Positions 34,980-44,046 of a stretch of DNA of 64,000 bases are shown piece after piece. The notes under the pieces are model-generated. The model saw only the letters and a program-made list of their open reading frames with translations. It ran no database searches and had not been told where the DNA came from. The translations under genes were made by a program, and so were the position numbers. The number at the start of each line of letters is the position of its first letter. The stretch's first letter is position 1. The stretch lies in NCBI GenBank assembly GCA_009777735.1, contig WRLF01000005.1, forward strand, positions 62,001 through 126,000, given 5' to 3'. Source of the DNA: Treponema sp. Lineage in GTDB: Bacteria > Spirochaetota > Spirochaetia > Treponematales > Breznakiellaceae.

Positions 34980-35944
34980 TCACGGTTATATATTACATTC
35001 ATCTCATCCTGGCGTTATTCCTTCAAATATTTTTGTTTAAGACGAAAATTTATCATGAGGACGACAGCAGGCAAAACAAACGGATTAAAGGCAGTTCAAT
35101 AATTATAACAAATCATCGTTGGTTTTTGGACGGCCTTGTTATTGCGCTCGTCTTTTTTTTAAAAAGGTTACATTTTATTGCTACGGATTTTTACAAATAT
35201 AAATATAAAATAGTAAAATTAATTGTACATATTGCTGGGGGGATTTTCGTTGATAGCGAAGTAAATAGTATTGATTTTATTGAAAAGAGCAGGAAAATAA
35301 CCGCAAAAGGCAGGTCAATTATGATATTTCCCGAAGGAGATTTTAAACATACATACGAGCCATCAAAATTTTCTGCGGGATACATTATGCTTGCAATAAG
35401 ATTAGGTGCAAAAATAATACCCATTGTTAATGATTTTAGTTACGGACTTTTTAAAAGAGTACATTTAATGATTGGAAACAGTATAGATTTATCTGGTTAT
35501 GCTAATACAGAACTTACTAAAGAAAAGATTAAAGAAATAAATGAAGAAATTTATGGTAAATATTTAATGCTTTTCTACGAATTAAAAAAGAAAAAAGCTG
35601 AAAATATTATTTACAAATACGAATTTATATCGCCGAAACCGGGTAATGTAATCCGTATTGATGCAGGATCTTACTACCATTACGGTGTATTTTTGAATGC
35701 CAATGAGGTTATCCAGTTTGGTTACCCTGTAAACAGGCCTGGTGAAAATATTGTTGTAAATTCTGTTTCTTTGAATGAATTCTGCGGTAATAAAATACCG
35801 GAAGTCCGTACTTTAAAAAAGCGATTTATCAGAAATATCGATGATATAGAGAGATACGCAAAATCCTGTCTTGGACAAGGAAGATATAATATAATAAGCA
35901 ACAATTGTTTTGATTTTGCTAATAGAGTCACCTTAAATATTTAG
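34976..35944 (+). CDS. PlsC-type acyltransferase fused to LRAT/NlpC-like domain
   Basis: 322 residues, starting inside the ligase stop. An N-terminal hydrophobic helix (2-20) is followed by a PlsC domain with H47-X4-D52 (NHRWFLDG) and IFPEGD near 119-124, the acyl-acceptor site. From about residue 212 a second domain begins SPKPGNVIRIDAG and has YYHYGVF (His235), VIQFG and NNCFDFANRV (Cys311). This order, His then His/Gln then Cys in NC, is that of the LRAT / H-REV107 permuted papain fold, which transfers acyl groups through a Cys thioester; here the second His is Gln. A two-acyltransferase enzyme that mounts the polyene acyl group on a lipid is plausible but inferred. Confidence 0.75.
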   Translation: MITVIYYIHLILALFLQIFLFKTKIYHEDDSRQNKRIKGSSIIITNHRWFLDGLVIALVFFLKRLHFIATDFYKYKYKIVKLIVHIAGGIFVDSEVNSIDFIEKSRKITAKGRSIMIFPEGDFKHTYEPSKFSAGYIMLAIRLGAKIIPIVNDFSYGLFKRVHLMIGNSIDLSGYANTELTKEKIKEINEEIYGKYLMLFYELKKKKAENIIYKYEFISPKPGNVIRIDAGSYYHYGVFLNANEVIQFGYPVNRPGENIVVNSVSLNEFCGNKIPEVRTLKKRFIRNIDDIERYAKSCLGQGRYNIISNNCFDFANRVTLNI

Positions 35945-35946
35945 TT

Positions 35947-36930
35947 ATGAATATATTATTAAACGGTATAATAAATAATTCCTTGATTATATTTTTCTTT
36001 TATGCAATTGCAATAATTGCGATTGTCACTATTATATTATTCATTCTTTTAGTTCTATTAATATTTTTAAACACAACATATCGCATCCCCTATAAAAAAC
36101 GAACAAGGGAATGTACCCGAAAAAAAGACGAGTCGCAAATGCGTATGTTTTCCGAAGGAGTTGTCTGGTCAGAAAAATTTAAAGATATTAAAGAGCAGCT
36201 TCAAATAATAAGCGACGATCTAAATTTATACGGTGAATATATTAATTTTGGATTTGATAAATGTGCCATAATCCTACAGGGAAGAGGTGAGTCATTGCTC
36301 TATTCTTACTATTTTGCTGATGTTTATGCTAAAAGCAAACACAATATTCTGGTTGTCGATGTTCGTGCGCATGGTCTGAGTGACGGGAAATATCAAACGG
36401 GAGGCATAAAAGAAAGTGACGATTTGATTTTATGGATAAAACTGATAAACGAAAAATATAAAATTAATGATTTTACAATTCATGGCATTTGTATTGGCGG
36501 TGCAACGGCAGTTTATTCATATAGTAAACTTAAAAACAATGGTAACGGTTTGGTAAAGAGGATAGTGACTGACGGATTATATAAAAGTTATTATGAGTTA
36601 TATAAAATGCACTTCAAAGCATATAAAGCACCCGTAATCCCTCCCGCTATTTATGTTGTTTTTTTTCTTATATTTATTCTTGCCAAAGCTAGACCTTTTA
36701 AGGAAATTCCGATAAAATATATGAAAGATATAGATATTCCGATTTTGTTTATATGGAGTGCTATGGATAAGTTTTCTATTAAAGCAAACAGCGAAGAGTT
36801 ATATGAAGCATGTGCATCGGAGTATAAAGAAATTTGCTTTTTCCCCAAAGGCAGACACTCTCATGTCAGGGCTTCGCAAAAAACGGAATATGATGAGTTA
36901 ATTTCAAAATTTTTATATAAGCATATATAA
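35947..36930 (+). CDS. Membrane-anchored alpha/beta-hydrolase with Cys nucleophile elbow
   Basis: 327 residues. A long N-terminal hydrophobic helix (about 10-42) anchors it; the rest has the BEM46/dienelactone-hydrolase-like fold: CAIILQGRGES (oxyanion strand), DVRAHGLSDG, the nucleophile elbow GICIGG with Cys182 in place of Ser, Asp274 in SAMDKFS, and His304/306 in GRHSHV. A Cys nucleophile occurs in dienelactone hydrolases and some transferases, so it may act on esters or thioesters of the polyene lipid. It lies two bases after the acyltransferase. Confidence 0.75.
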   Translation: MNILLNGIINNSLIIFFFYAIAIIAIVTIILFILLVLLIFLNTTYRIPYKKRTRECTRKKDESQMRMFSEGVVWSEKFKDIKEQLQIISDDLNLYGEYINFGFDKCAIILQGRGESLLYSYYFADVYAKSKHNILVVDVRAHGLSDGKYQTGGIKESDDLILWIKLINEKYKINDFTIHGICIGGATAVYSYSKLKNNGNGLVKRIVTDGLYKSYYELYKMHFKAYKAPVIPPAIYVVFFLIFILAKARPFKEIPIKYMKDIDIPILFIWSAMDKFSIKANSEELYEACASEYKEICFFPKGRHSHVRASQKTEYDELISKFLYKHI

Positions 36931-36951
36931 ATTATTTTTTGGAGTTTAATA

Positions 36952-37788
36952 ATGAAGCTGATGTTTCTTTTAGTTATAATAATGTTATCAAGCTGTATTT
37001 CTTTTATGGAAAAAGCCGGACAGATGCTTGACGGATCTGCTTTTAACGAAAAAAGAATTGCCCATTACAGTACAGGAAAAAAAAGGAGAGCAGCCGCCGA
37101 CACAGAAATTACAGTTGTTCAAAATAAAACAGGCGAAACGGCAGTAATAATAAAATTAGGAGAATTCCCAATGATAAAAATACGCGGTTCTGCACCGGAT
37201 GCAAACGGGGAATTCTATCTAACCTCTCTGGAATACCTTAGCGGAAGCAGCAATGGGTGGAATGAATATTCTATGGAGATATTAGGAGAAGGTACACTGT
37301 TTTTAAACGATAATGCAATTCTGAAAATAAATGAAAAAATAGAAATGATACAAATATCATCCGGACGTATGCATCGGTATGATACCCGAATAACCGGCAG
37401 CGATGCATTGTCAGCTTTACGCAACCGCCGAGAACGTATTTTATCAACGGTTGAGTGGATGTCTTCTCTTAATTATGTTCCGAAGGAACAGACAATTAAT
37501 GAATTCGAAAAATATTGGAAATCTGTATTATTTCCGGAAATTGTTTCTAAAAAGAACAGGCCATTCGGTTGGCTTCAGGCAGGAGACCAATTTATCAGGG
37601 CCGAAGACATAAAATGGAATACAAGTTATACAGAACGCATTTTTCCGGAAGAGCTAAGGCCGATACGGGATTCAGGGATACTTTTAAGGGATTGGGAAGA
37701 AGCATTCCGTTGGATATATGTGGAATTTGAATGGGAAAGAATAACAGGCATTCTGTCCCGTGAAATAGTTTTGCAAAAAATTAAATAA
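36952..37788 (+). CDS. Lipoprotein of unknown function
   Basis: 278 residues. The signal ends in LSSC (Cys15), so it is a lipoprotein. No family was recognised. Residues 55-150 look like a small beta-rich domain (VIIKLGEFPMIKIRG, GEGTLFLNDNAILKIN); the C-terminal half is helical and rich in Trp, Glu and Arg. It sits between the membrane hydrolase and the outer-membrane receptor with a gap of 21 bases before it and GGAGTTTAAT ahead of the ATG. A role in moving or anchoring the cluster product at the outer membrane is suggested by location only. Confidence 0.65.
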   Translation: MKLMFLLVIIMLSSCISFMEKAGQMLDGSAFNEKRIAHYSTGKKRRAAADTEITVVQNKTGETAVIIKLGEFPMIKIRGSAPDANGEFYLTSLEYLSGSSNGWNEYSMEILGEGTLFLNDNAILKINEKIEMIQISSGRMHRYDTRITGSDALSALRNRRERILSTVEWMSSLNYVPKEQTINEFEKYWKSVLFPEIVSKKNRPFGWLQAGDQFIRAEDIKWNTSYTERIFPEELRPIRDSGILLRDWEEAFRWIYVEFEWERITGILSREIVLQKIK

Positions 37789-37827
37789 TATGCGATTATT
37801 GATCTGTGTTATGGAGGAGTTATTAAT

Positions 37828-40467
37828 GTGATAAAAAAAATTATTTTTACCATTTTGATTGCATTTGTTTTAATTCCCCTATTTGCTCGTGATATAGAAA
37901 TCATTGTTGTAGATGCTGAACTTGGCCTGCCTCTTGAAGGAGCAATTATACGCTCATGGGACGGAAACCAGCATATATGCAATGAAGAAGGCATTGCCGT
38001 TATTGCCGTGCCGGTTGACAGACAGGTAGTAATTCAAGCCTCTTATCCCGGCTATGAAACAGGAAGACTTGTTATTACTACACAGACAGACAATATTACA
38101 CTGGGACTTTTGTTGTCCGGAATATTGCAAAGCCGCGAATTGGTGGTTGAAGCGTCCAGATATGCCGAAACTGAAACAAGAACAGGACGAAGCGTTGCCA
38201 TTTCCGGGCAGGATATAGGACAGTCTGCTGAAATAGGCGGTGTCGAAGATGCTATTGCTTCCGTAAAACTTCTGCCTGGTGTAATTGTTACAGAATTTGC
38301 CGACGCCCAGCCAAGCATACGTGGGGGAGATCCACAGGATACGAGCGCATCTCTGGATGGTTTTTATATTGACTTTCCTTATTATTGGGGCGGTGCTTTT
38401 TCAATATTTGATCCACGCATGGTAGAAAGTGCACAACTCTCTCACGGGGTTTTTTCCAGCCGCCATGGAAATACCATATCCGGTTTAATTGACATAACAA
38501 GCCAAAAGCCATCCCCGACTGAAACAGAATTGGAATTAGGTCTCAGTGCCAGTGCAGCCAGCGTTAGCATTTCCTATCCGCTAATGGGTAAGGGCGGAAT
38601 TTTATTCATGGGGCGCGTTACTTACATCGATCCATTTATTTTTCTGGCAAAGGAAGCAGCCAAAATACCCGAATTTCCCGATGATCTTGCTGGATTAATA
38701 AACTCAATAAAGACAGCGCCGTTTATCAGAAGCGGAACCGCAACGGGAAACTTCCGTTTTACCGACAGGCTTGAATTACGCGCTACAGCTTTCTTTGGCG
38801 CTGATGGCGTTGGAATAAAATATGAAAATTCTTTCCGTATAGACGGTCTTAACAGCGATGAAAAATTGTTTATTGACTATACTCATTATCAGGGATTTTT
38901 TACAACATCTCTTCTTCTGAACCCTCGAAACGATATGCTAATAAAGTTTTTTATCGGCGCGGGTTTTCAGGATAGAATTTTTGAAGAAGAAGAAAGCAGC
39001 AATATTTACGAAAAGTCTTTTTCACAGAACTTTATAGACAAGTACGATATTTTAAACGATCTGGGACTCGCCGATTTAAATGTACCTTACAATTTAACAA
39101 CAAGATCCACATCTACACATTCTGAACTTGTTAAGAACATACAGGGACGAATCGATTATGATTGGGAGATTACAAACGGTTTATTATTTTCCGCCGGTTT
39201 ACAGGAAATAATCAGTATGCGCGGCATATCCGGTACTCAAAATACGCGTGTGGAAAACTGGCTGCGCGATTTTGATGACAAAGAATCAATTTTTAATTTC
39301 ATGGGCATTGCTCCCGATGACCCGCGCCGTACTATTCTTGAAGATTTTTTGATTGTAAGCACTCCTGCTCTTTTGGATTACGATATTCCCGGAAATACTG
39401 TCTTTACAACATCGCTTTATGGACTTATAGAATACAATTCACCTGCAGGACGGTTTGGTACGGAGCTTGGACTGCGAATTGATCATTATTATCTTTCGGG
39501 CGGCAATCTATCGCTGGGAACAAGACCGGTTTTAAATCCAAGACTTAATCTTGATTTTAATCTTTTTAGAGACCGATTCATTTTCGAATCCCTAAACCTG
39601 ACAGCAGGAACAGGTCTTTTTTCGTCTATGCCTGATATGGTTGTGTCGGCGGAGGAACAATTAAGAATAGATGAAATTAAACCAACCCGTTCATGGACAT
39701 CCGTTGTTGGAGCCGAATTAAAATTTCCTTACGGTATGTATATCAATATTGAAGGTTATTACAAACATATATTCGACAGGATGTATGCCCCCGTAAATTT
39801 TGATCTTGATGGCTATATTGATACTCAATACTTTTTTAACGGTAAAGGCAGAATCTGGGGGATTGATCTTATGCTGAAAAAAACACATTCCCGGTTTTGG
39901 GACGGATGGATATCATATTCTTACAATTGGACACAGCATCTGGATCCGAATGCAAAAGACTTTGATATGGGTTTTAATTCTACAGCTATAGGCAATGAAT
40001 GGTTTTTTCCCTATTACCATCGTTTTCATTCTTTGAATCTTATTTTAAATGTAAGGCCGGTTCAGCGTATTAATATATACACCCGTTTCGGTCTTGCAAG
40101 CGGAGAGCAGATTAACAAGCGTGTCGGCTCAGGGCCGGAAAGTTATCCGGTATATATATTCAATTCGCAGACAAATAACGGATATTTTATTGAAAAATAT
40201 TACTGGAACGAAGTACGGGATAAAAATAACCGCACAACCCCATTTATGCAAATGGACATAAAAGTATCTTTTTTTAACAGTAATAAAGCAGGAAGAGTAA
40301 GGTTCGAGGCATATTCTGCTTTGGAAAATATACTTTCTTTGTTGTATACTTCTCAGGGGAATACTTATTTTAACCCATACACCGGCGAAGTTTCCAAAGG
40401 CAGAACTTCGGCAAGTTATAGTTTGCCTTTTCCGATACCCTCTTTTGGGTTTAAATTCAGTTATTAG
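37828..40467 (+). CDS. TonB-dependent-receptor-like outer-membrane protein
   Basis: 879 residues from a GTG with GGAGGAG nine bases upstream; the overlapping ATG at 37826 would stop at once. Signal peptide 1-20, then a carboxypeptidase-regulatory-like beta domain (22-95: VDAELGLPLEGAIIRS), a TonB-box-like RELVVEA, a plug domain (about 120-220: PGVIVTEFADAQPSIRGGDP) and a large beta-barrel ending in FGFKFSY. It lies inside the polyene cluster, where such receptors are not standard. It could import a precursor or help place the lipid in the outer membrane. Its 3' end overlaps the convergent ligase gene by 11 bases. Confidence 0.82.
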   Translation: MIKKIIFTILIAFVLIPLFARDIEIIVVDAELGLPLEGAIIRSWDGNQHICNEEGIAVIAVPVDRQVVIQASYPGYETGRLVITTQTDNITLGLLLSGILQSRELVVEASRYAETETRTGRSVAISGQDIGQSAEIGGVEDAIASVKLLPGVIVTEFADAQPSIRGGDPQDTSASLDGFYIDFPYYWGGAFSIFDPRMVESAQLSHGVFSSRHGNTISGLIDITSQKPSPTETELELGLSASAASVSISYPLMGKGGILFMGRVTYIDPFIFLAKEAAKIPEFPDDLAGLINSIKTAPFIRSGTATGNFRFTDRLELRATAFFGADGVGIKYENSFRIDGLNSDEKLFIDYTHYQGFFTTSLLLNPRNDMLIKFFIGAGFQDRIFEEEESSNIYEKSFSQNFIDKYDILNDLGLADLNVPYNLTTRSTSTHSELVKNIQGRIDYDWEITNGLLFSAGLQEIISMRGISGTQNTRVENWLRDFDDKESIFNFMGIAPDDPRRTILEDFLIVSTPALLDYDIPGNTVFTTSLYGLIEYNSPAGRFGTELGLRIDHYYLSGGNLSLGTRPVLNPRLNLDFNLFRDRFIFESLNLTAGTGLFSSMPDMVVSAEEQLRIDEIKPTRSWTSVVGAELKFPYGMYINIEGYYKHIFDRMYAPVNFDLDGYIDTQYFFNGKGRIWGIDLMLKKTHSRFWDGWISYSYNWTQHLDPNAKDFDMGFNSTAIGNEWFFPYYHRFHSLNLILNVRPVQRINIYTRFGLASGEQINKRVGSGPESYPVYIFNSQTNNGYFIEKYYWNEVRDKNNRTTPFMQMDIKVSFFNSNKAGRVRFEAYSALENILSLLYTSQGNTYFNPYTGEVSKGRTSASYSLPFPIPSFGFKFSY

Positions 40468-42238
40468 GAAATCCCCGGCTAATTGTCATCACCCCGGAGG
40501 AATAAACAATTTCACCTCCGGGAGAAGAATATTTAAAAACAATATTTTTTTTATCTGATTCTATAAAAAGAACCAATGGATTTTCCGGACGGATTATATT
40601 TAAGAATTTAATCCGGTTTATTTTAGAAATACCGATATTAATGCCAAAATGCTCCGAGGCAAAACGGACAACCAAATCCACTTGAGCCACGGCAGGAAGT
40701 ACGGGAAACCCCGGAAAATGACCGTCATAATAATGGCTTGTGCCGTGAAGAGAGAATTCCAGGATAATGGAATTTTCTTTTTTTTCAATAAGTTTTACAT
40801 TGTGATATTTCCGCAAATAGGGATTTACCTGTTCATTTCCTTCGGAAAAAAGCCGAAATATTGCTTTTCTATTTTTTTTCCCCTGAATATCTGCCGGAAT
40901 CTCTTCAGGATACCGCCATTTTTTGGGAATTACGACATTTTCAAAATAATTTAGCAGGTATTCTCTCCAGAATTTATTTATATTATGTACTTCGGTATTA
41001 TCAAATCTTTCTTTGCCTTTATTGTTAAGAACAATTACAGCAGCAAGATACTGACGGTTACTTTCCATTGGTATCACATAGGCATCACAAGCAAAACCTG
41101 ATTGTATTATACGGGCTTCCATTTCTACAAGAGAGATGCGTTTTTCTTCTATTTTAACCACCGAGTCAATACGCCCTTTCAGTATAAAGCGTCCATCATC
41201 AAGTAATTCTGCCGTATCAGCAGTTTCAAAACCTGCCGGATTTTTTATATACGGTGAACGAATAATCAGACAGCCTTCATCATTTTGGTCAAGCTGTACA
41301 TTGTCAAAAGGAGTCCATTCGATACCATTGTTTGACTGTCTCCAGGCAATGCCGGAAGTTTCAGTGCTGCCATAAATTTCAATTGGCCAAAAACCGAAAA
41401 TTTCTCCGGTTTTTCCTGCCAATCCTGAATCTAATACACCGCCTGACACAAAAATCCAGGGAGATTTTGAAAAAAAATCGTTTGGAGTTAAAATTTCCAC
41501 CCCTCGCTTAAGAAATGCCGGAACTGTTATAATCGTATACTCTGTATCAATGAAATTATAAAATTCCTCGGGAACATGTATTCTCTGTCTCCTGAAAGGG
41601 ATGCCAGCAGTAAAAGGTAACAGTATAGAAAAAAGAAGCCCGTAAATATGATGATGGTTTACAGTAGAGCAAAATTTTCGGACTAATAAATCTTCTCCCC
41701 ACATGGAAAGAATAAAGGCGTTATCATTTTCTAATTCAGTAAGCCGTTGTTTTATTGCTTTTGGTGTTCCGGTGCTGCCGGAAGTAAATAAAACAATTGA
41801 TGTTTTGTTTCCTGTTATTTTTGGAAATTTATTAATATCCTCATGGGATTTTTCCGAAAGTATTGATGGTATAAGGAATGTTTTTTCATAAATATTGTTA
41901 ATAGGATAAATTTGATCTGTAAGAAAATTCGCATCTCCTTTTATTTCTGCAATATAAGCAGGGCTTATATTAACAGAGAGTATTATTTCTTTTTTACACT
42001 GGAGTAAAGCGGTAAATGCCAAAAGGAAATGCCAGCAATCTTCACAATATAAAAACCATCTGTCACAACCAGCAGATTCAATGTTTTTCCGCAGAACAGA
42101 TGTTTCTTTAAGAAAATCGTTCCAGGTTTTATAAATACCATCACTCCATATCCCTTCGTAACATATAACATCATAAATGTCTCTTGATTTTTTATTAATA
42201 GATGACAAAGGAACCGATTTTGGTATTTTTTTATGCAA
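40457..42238 (-). CDS. AMP-dependent ligase fused to ApeI-like dehydratase
   Basis: 593 residues from a TTG at 42238, the first usual start in an open frame; no Shine-Dalgarno sequence, so the start is uncertain. The ligase (1-460) has an intact LFTSGSTGTPKAIKQ (about 148), YGSTETSG (about 292) and KGRIDSVVKIEEKRISLVEME (about 350). The last 120 residues are a hotdog dehydratase with HYYDGHFPGFPVLPAVAQVD, like ApeI. Thus the functions of ApeH (starter activation) and ApeI (dehydration) are in one chain. The ACP gene lies 114 bases upstream on the same strand; bases 42239-42352 hold no other gene. Confidence 0.82.
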   Translation of the reverse strand: MHKKIPKSVPLSSINKKSRDIYDVICYEGIWSDGIYKTWNDFLKETSVLRKNIESAGCDRWFLYCEDCWHFLLAFTALLQCKKEIILSVNISPAYIAEIKGDANFLTDQIYPINNIYEKTFLIPSILSEKSHEDINKFPKITGNKTSIVLFTSGSTGTPKAIKQRLTELENDNAFILSMWGEDLLVRKFCSTVNHHHIYGLLFSILLPFTAGIPFRRQRIHVPEEFYNFIDTEYTIITVPAFLKRGVEILTPNDFFSKSPWIFVSGGVLDSGLAGKTGEIFGFWPIEIYGSTETSGIAWRQSNNGIEWTPFDNVQLDQNDEGCLIIRSPYIKNPAGFETADTAELLDDGRFILKGRIDSVVKIEEKRISLVEMEARIIQSGFACDAYVIPMESNRQYLAAVIVLNNKGKERFDNTEVHNINKFWREYLLNYFENVVIPKKWRYPEEIPADIQGKKNRKAIFRLFSEGNEQVNPYLRKYHNVKLIEKKENSIILEFSLHGTSHYYDGHFPGFPVLPAVAQVDLVVRFASEHFGINIGISKINRIKFLNIIRPENPLVLFIESDKKNIVFKYSSPGGEIVYSSGVMTISRGFPNN

Positions 42239-42352
42239 AATATTTCTTACAGTAAATTCAAAAAGCGTAAGAGCTATATTAACGAGAGAAAATATCCTTT
42301 TTGAATCTTTCTGCCCCCCACATTAATTTTCAGGAAATAATCATTTTAATTC

Positions 42353-42619
42353 TCATTTTGATTCTCTGGCAATTTCGATATATGCCGCCAATGTGTCAAC
42401 CGAGGCAAAATGCTTTCTGTTGTCTTCCGACTTTTCTGCGGAAAATTTGATGCCAAATTTTTTTCTTAATGCTACCCCTAACTCCAGGGCATCAATTGAA
42501 TCAAGTCCCAAGCCTTCTCCAAAGAGCGGCTCCGAATCAATTATATCTCCCGGCTTGATATCTTCAAGCTCCAGAGCGTCAATAATAAGTTCTTTAATTT
42601 GAAGTTTTAAATCATCCAT
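42353..42619 (-). CDS. Acyl carrier protein
   Basis: 88 residues, acidic, helical. The phosphopantetheine site is Ser41 in GLGLDSIDALEL, matching the ApeE/ApeF-type ACPs of aryl polyene clusters. It would carry the aryl starter and the growing polyene between ligase, KS/CLF, reductase and dehydratase. The ATG has no Shine-Dalgarno sequence; a consensus promoter places the transcription start on the A of the ATG. It is first in an operon with the ligase-dehydratase and divergent from the transport genes. Confidence 0.9.
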   Translation of the reverse strand: MDDLKLQIKELIIDALELEDIKPGDIIDSEPLFGEGLGLDSIDALELGVALRKKFGIKFSAEKSEDNRKHFASVDTLAAYIEIARESK

Positions 42620-42625
42620 GAGTAT

Positions 42626-42654
42626 ATTTTAAATAAATACAGAAATAATTTCAA
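42626..42654 (-). promoter_or_regulatory. Leaderless promoter of the ACP gene
   Basis: On the minus strand TTGAAA (42654-42649), 17 bases, TAAAAT (42631-42626), then six bases to the ATG at 42619. The expected +1 is the A of the start codon. Confidence 0.6.
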
Positions 42655-42746
42655 TGGATAGTTTTAAAATTAGATGCCATGACAAACAAAAATATGAAGC
42701 AAATCGACAAAATTTTAAAATATGTCATTTAAAACCTGCATACCTG

Positions 42747-42777
42747 TTGACAAATACTGAAATTTTCCGCATATTAT
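42747..42777 (+). promoter_or_regulatory. Leaderless promoter of the DUF3261 lipoprotein gene
   Basis: An exact TTGACA (42747-42752), a long 19-base spacer, and TATTAT (42772-42777), then six bases to the ATG at 42784, the expected +1. The divergent gap 42620-42783 contains only this and the ACP promoter. Confidence 0.45.
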
Positions 42778-42783
42778 AGAAGT

Positions 42784-43362
42784 ATGCATCCTATTAAGCT
42801 CATTTTTATATTATTCATCGTTGTTTCTCTTCTATCATGTAAATCAGTATCCAGAAACGATATATATCATGTATATATTACAGACAACTCAAAATTTATT
42901 TTACTGCCTCCGGAAGGAATTGAAAAACCCTTGGATATGGCTCAATTTTTAACAGCCGAATTCAGGGGAAAGAATTATTTTTTAAACTCCTGGGTAAAGG
43001 CAGATGAAAATGCAATAGAGATGATATTTTTTAATGAGCTGGGCGCGAGCATAGGAGAGCTTTCATACAGGGACGGCACAATTCATTTCTCATCGTCTGT
43101 TTTTCCTGTTTCTATTTTACGGTATTTTAAACCGGAGTATATTATAGCTGATTTTCAACTTTGTTTTTATGATCCATTTCTGCTGGGCAACTCACTGACA
43201 GACAGCGGCCTTGTTTTGGATACGACAGACGAAAGCCGCCGCATTTTAAGCGGGAATGAAGTAATAATCGAGATTGAAAAAACGGAAAATACTGTTAAAC
43301 TAATCAATCATTTACGAGGGTACGCTTATATTCTGGAAGGAGATTTTCATGGAATCCGGTAA
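42784..43362 (+). CDS. DUF3261-like lipoprotein of polyene transport
   Basis: 192 residues with lipobox LLSC (Cys19). It resembles the DUF3261 lipoproteins that accompany LolA-like and MMPL genes in aryl polyene clusters, thought to receive the lipid at the outer membrane in a LolB-like way. The family match rests on context and the general pattern (FLTAEFRGKNYFLNSWVKAD, then ELGASIGEL), so it is moderate. The ATG lacks a Shine-Dalgarno sequence and has a -10 box six bases ahead. First gene of a three-gene export operon. Confidence 0.7.
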   Translation: MHPIKLIFILFIVVSLLSCKSVSRNDIYHVYITDNSKFILLPPEGIEKPLDMAQFLTAEFRGKNYFLNSWVKADENAIEMIFFNELGASIGELSYRDGTIHFSSSVFPVSILRYFKPEYIIADFQLCFYDPFLLGNSLTDSGLVLDTTDESRRILSGNEVIIEIEKTENTVKLINHLRGYAYILEGDFHGIR

Positions 43363-43392
43363 AAACGACTATTTCAACAAGGGGGTATAAAT

Positions 43393-44046
43393 ATGAATAT
43401 AAATAGTAAAATATTATTTCTATGCTGTTTTTTTATATTTTCTTTTGTGTGGGCAGAGGAAGATGTTTTCCGCCATCCTCTGGCGCCGCAGACTATGATT
43501 TCTTTTAATGCTACCTGTGCAAATCTTGCAGAAAAACCCATAATGAAAGGAAATTTTGTACAGGAAAAATACCTGAACCGTTTTGATAGGTCGCTTTTAT
43601 CTTCCGGTAATTTTATAATTGCATCAGAACAAGGTATGGTTTGGGAAACATTACAGCCTTTTCCGTCTACAATGATACTGGGAAAGGATTTTATTATGCA
43701 GTCAAGGCCTGACGGAAGAAAATCTGTTTTAAGCTCTCAAGGGAACGAAACATTTACACAGATGGCTGATGTTATAAGCTCGGTATTTTCCGGTCAAAGT
43801 CAAGGGCTTTTGGAAAACTTTGAAATTTACTTTTTTGGTAATGTTTCCGGCTGGAATATGGGGCTTTTACCGCGGGACAGCATTTTTGCTTCTTTTATTA
43901 CTAGAATAACTATGAATGGTGATTCTGCAATACGAAATATCCGGATATTCGAAAAAAACGGAGATATCATTACATATACATTGTCAAACCACAGTTATCC
44001 GATAGCGCTAAATGATCATGAAGAAGCTTTTTTTACAACTCAATAA
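43393..44046 (+). CDS. LolA-like periplasmic lipid carrier
   Basis: 217 residues with a cleavable signal (about 1-21, ending VWA). The half-barrel pattern MKGNFVQEKYLNRFDRSLLSSGNF, split as KGNFVQEKYL and RSLLSSGNFII, then GMVWETLQPFPSTMIL, is that of LolA-family chaperones (the usual FxQ, G.F and W...P). It would carry the aryl polyene lipid across the periplasm. An A+G-rich AAGGGGG precedes the ATG. Its end overlaps the exporter gene by 35 bases. Confidence 0.82.
   Translation: MNINSKILFLCCFFIFSFVWAEEDVFRHPLAPQTMISFNATCANLAEKPIMKGNFVQEKYLNRFDRSLLSSGNFIIASEQGMVWETLQPFPSTMILGKDFIMQSRPDGRKSVLSSQGNETFTQMADVISSVFSGQSQGLLENFEIYFFGNVSGWNMGLLPRDSIFASFITRITMNGDSAIRNIRIFEKNGDIITYTLSNHSYPIALNDHEEAFFTTQ

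Noticed and set aside
42239..42352. Second ACP or small gene between ACP and ligase
   Set aside because: Only very short frames are present, with no ACP motif or ribosome-binding site.
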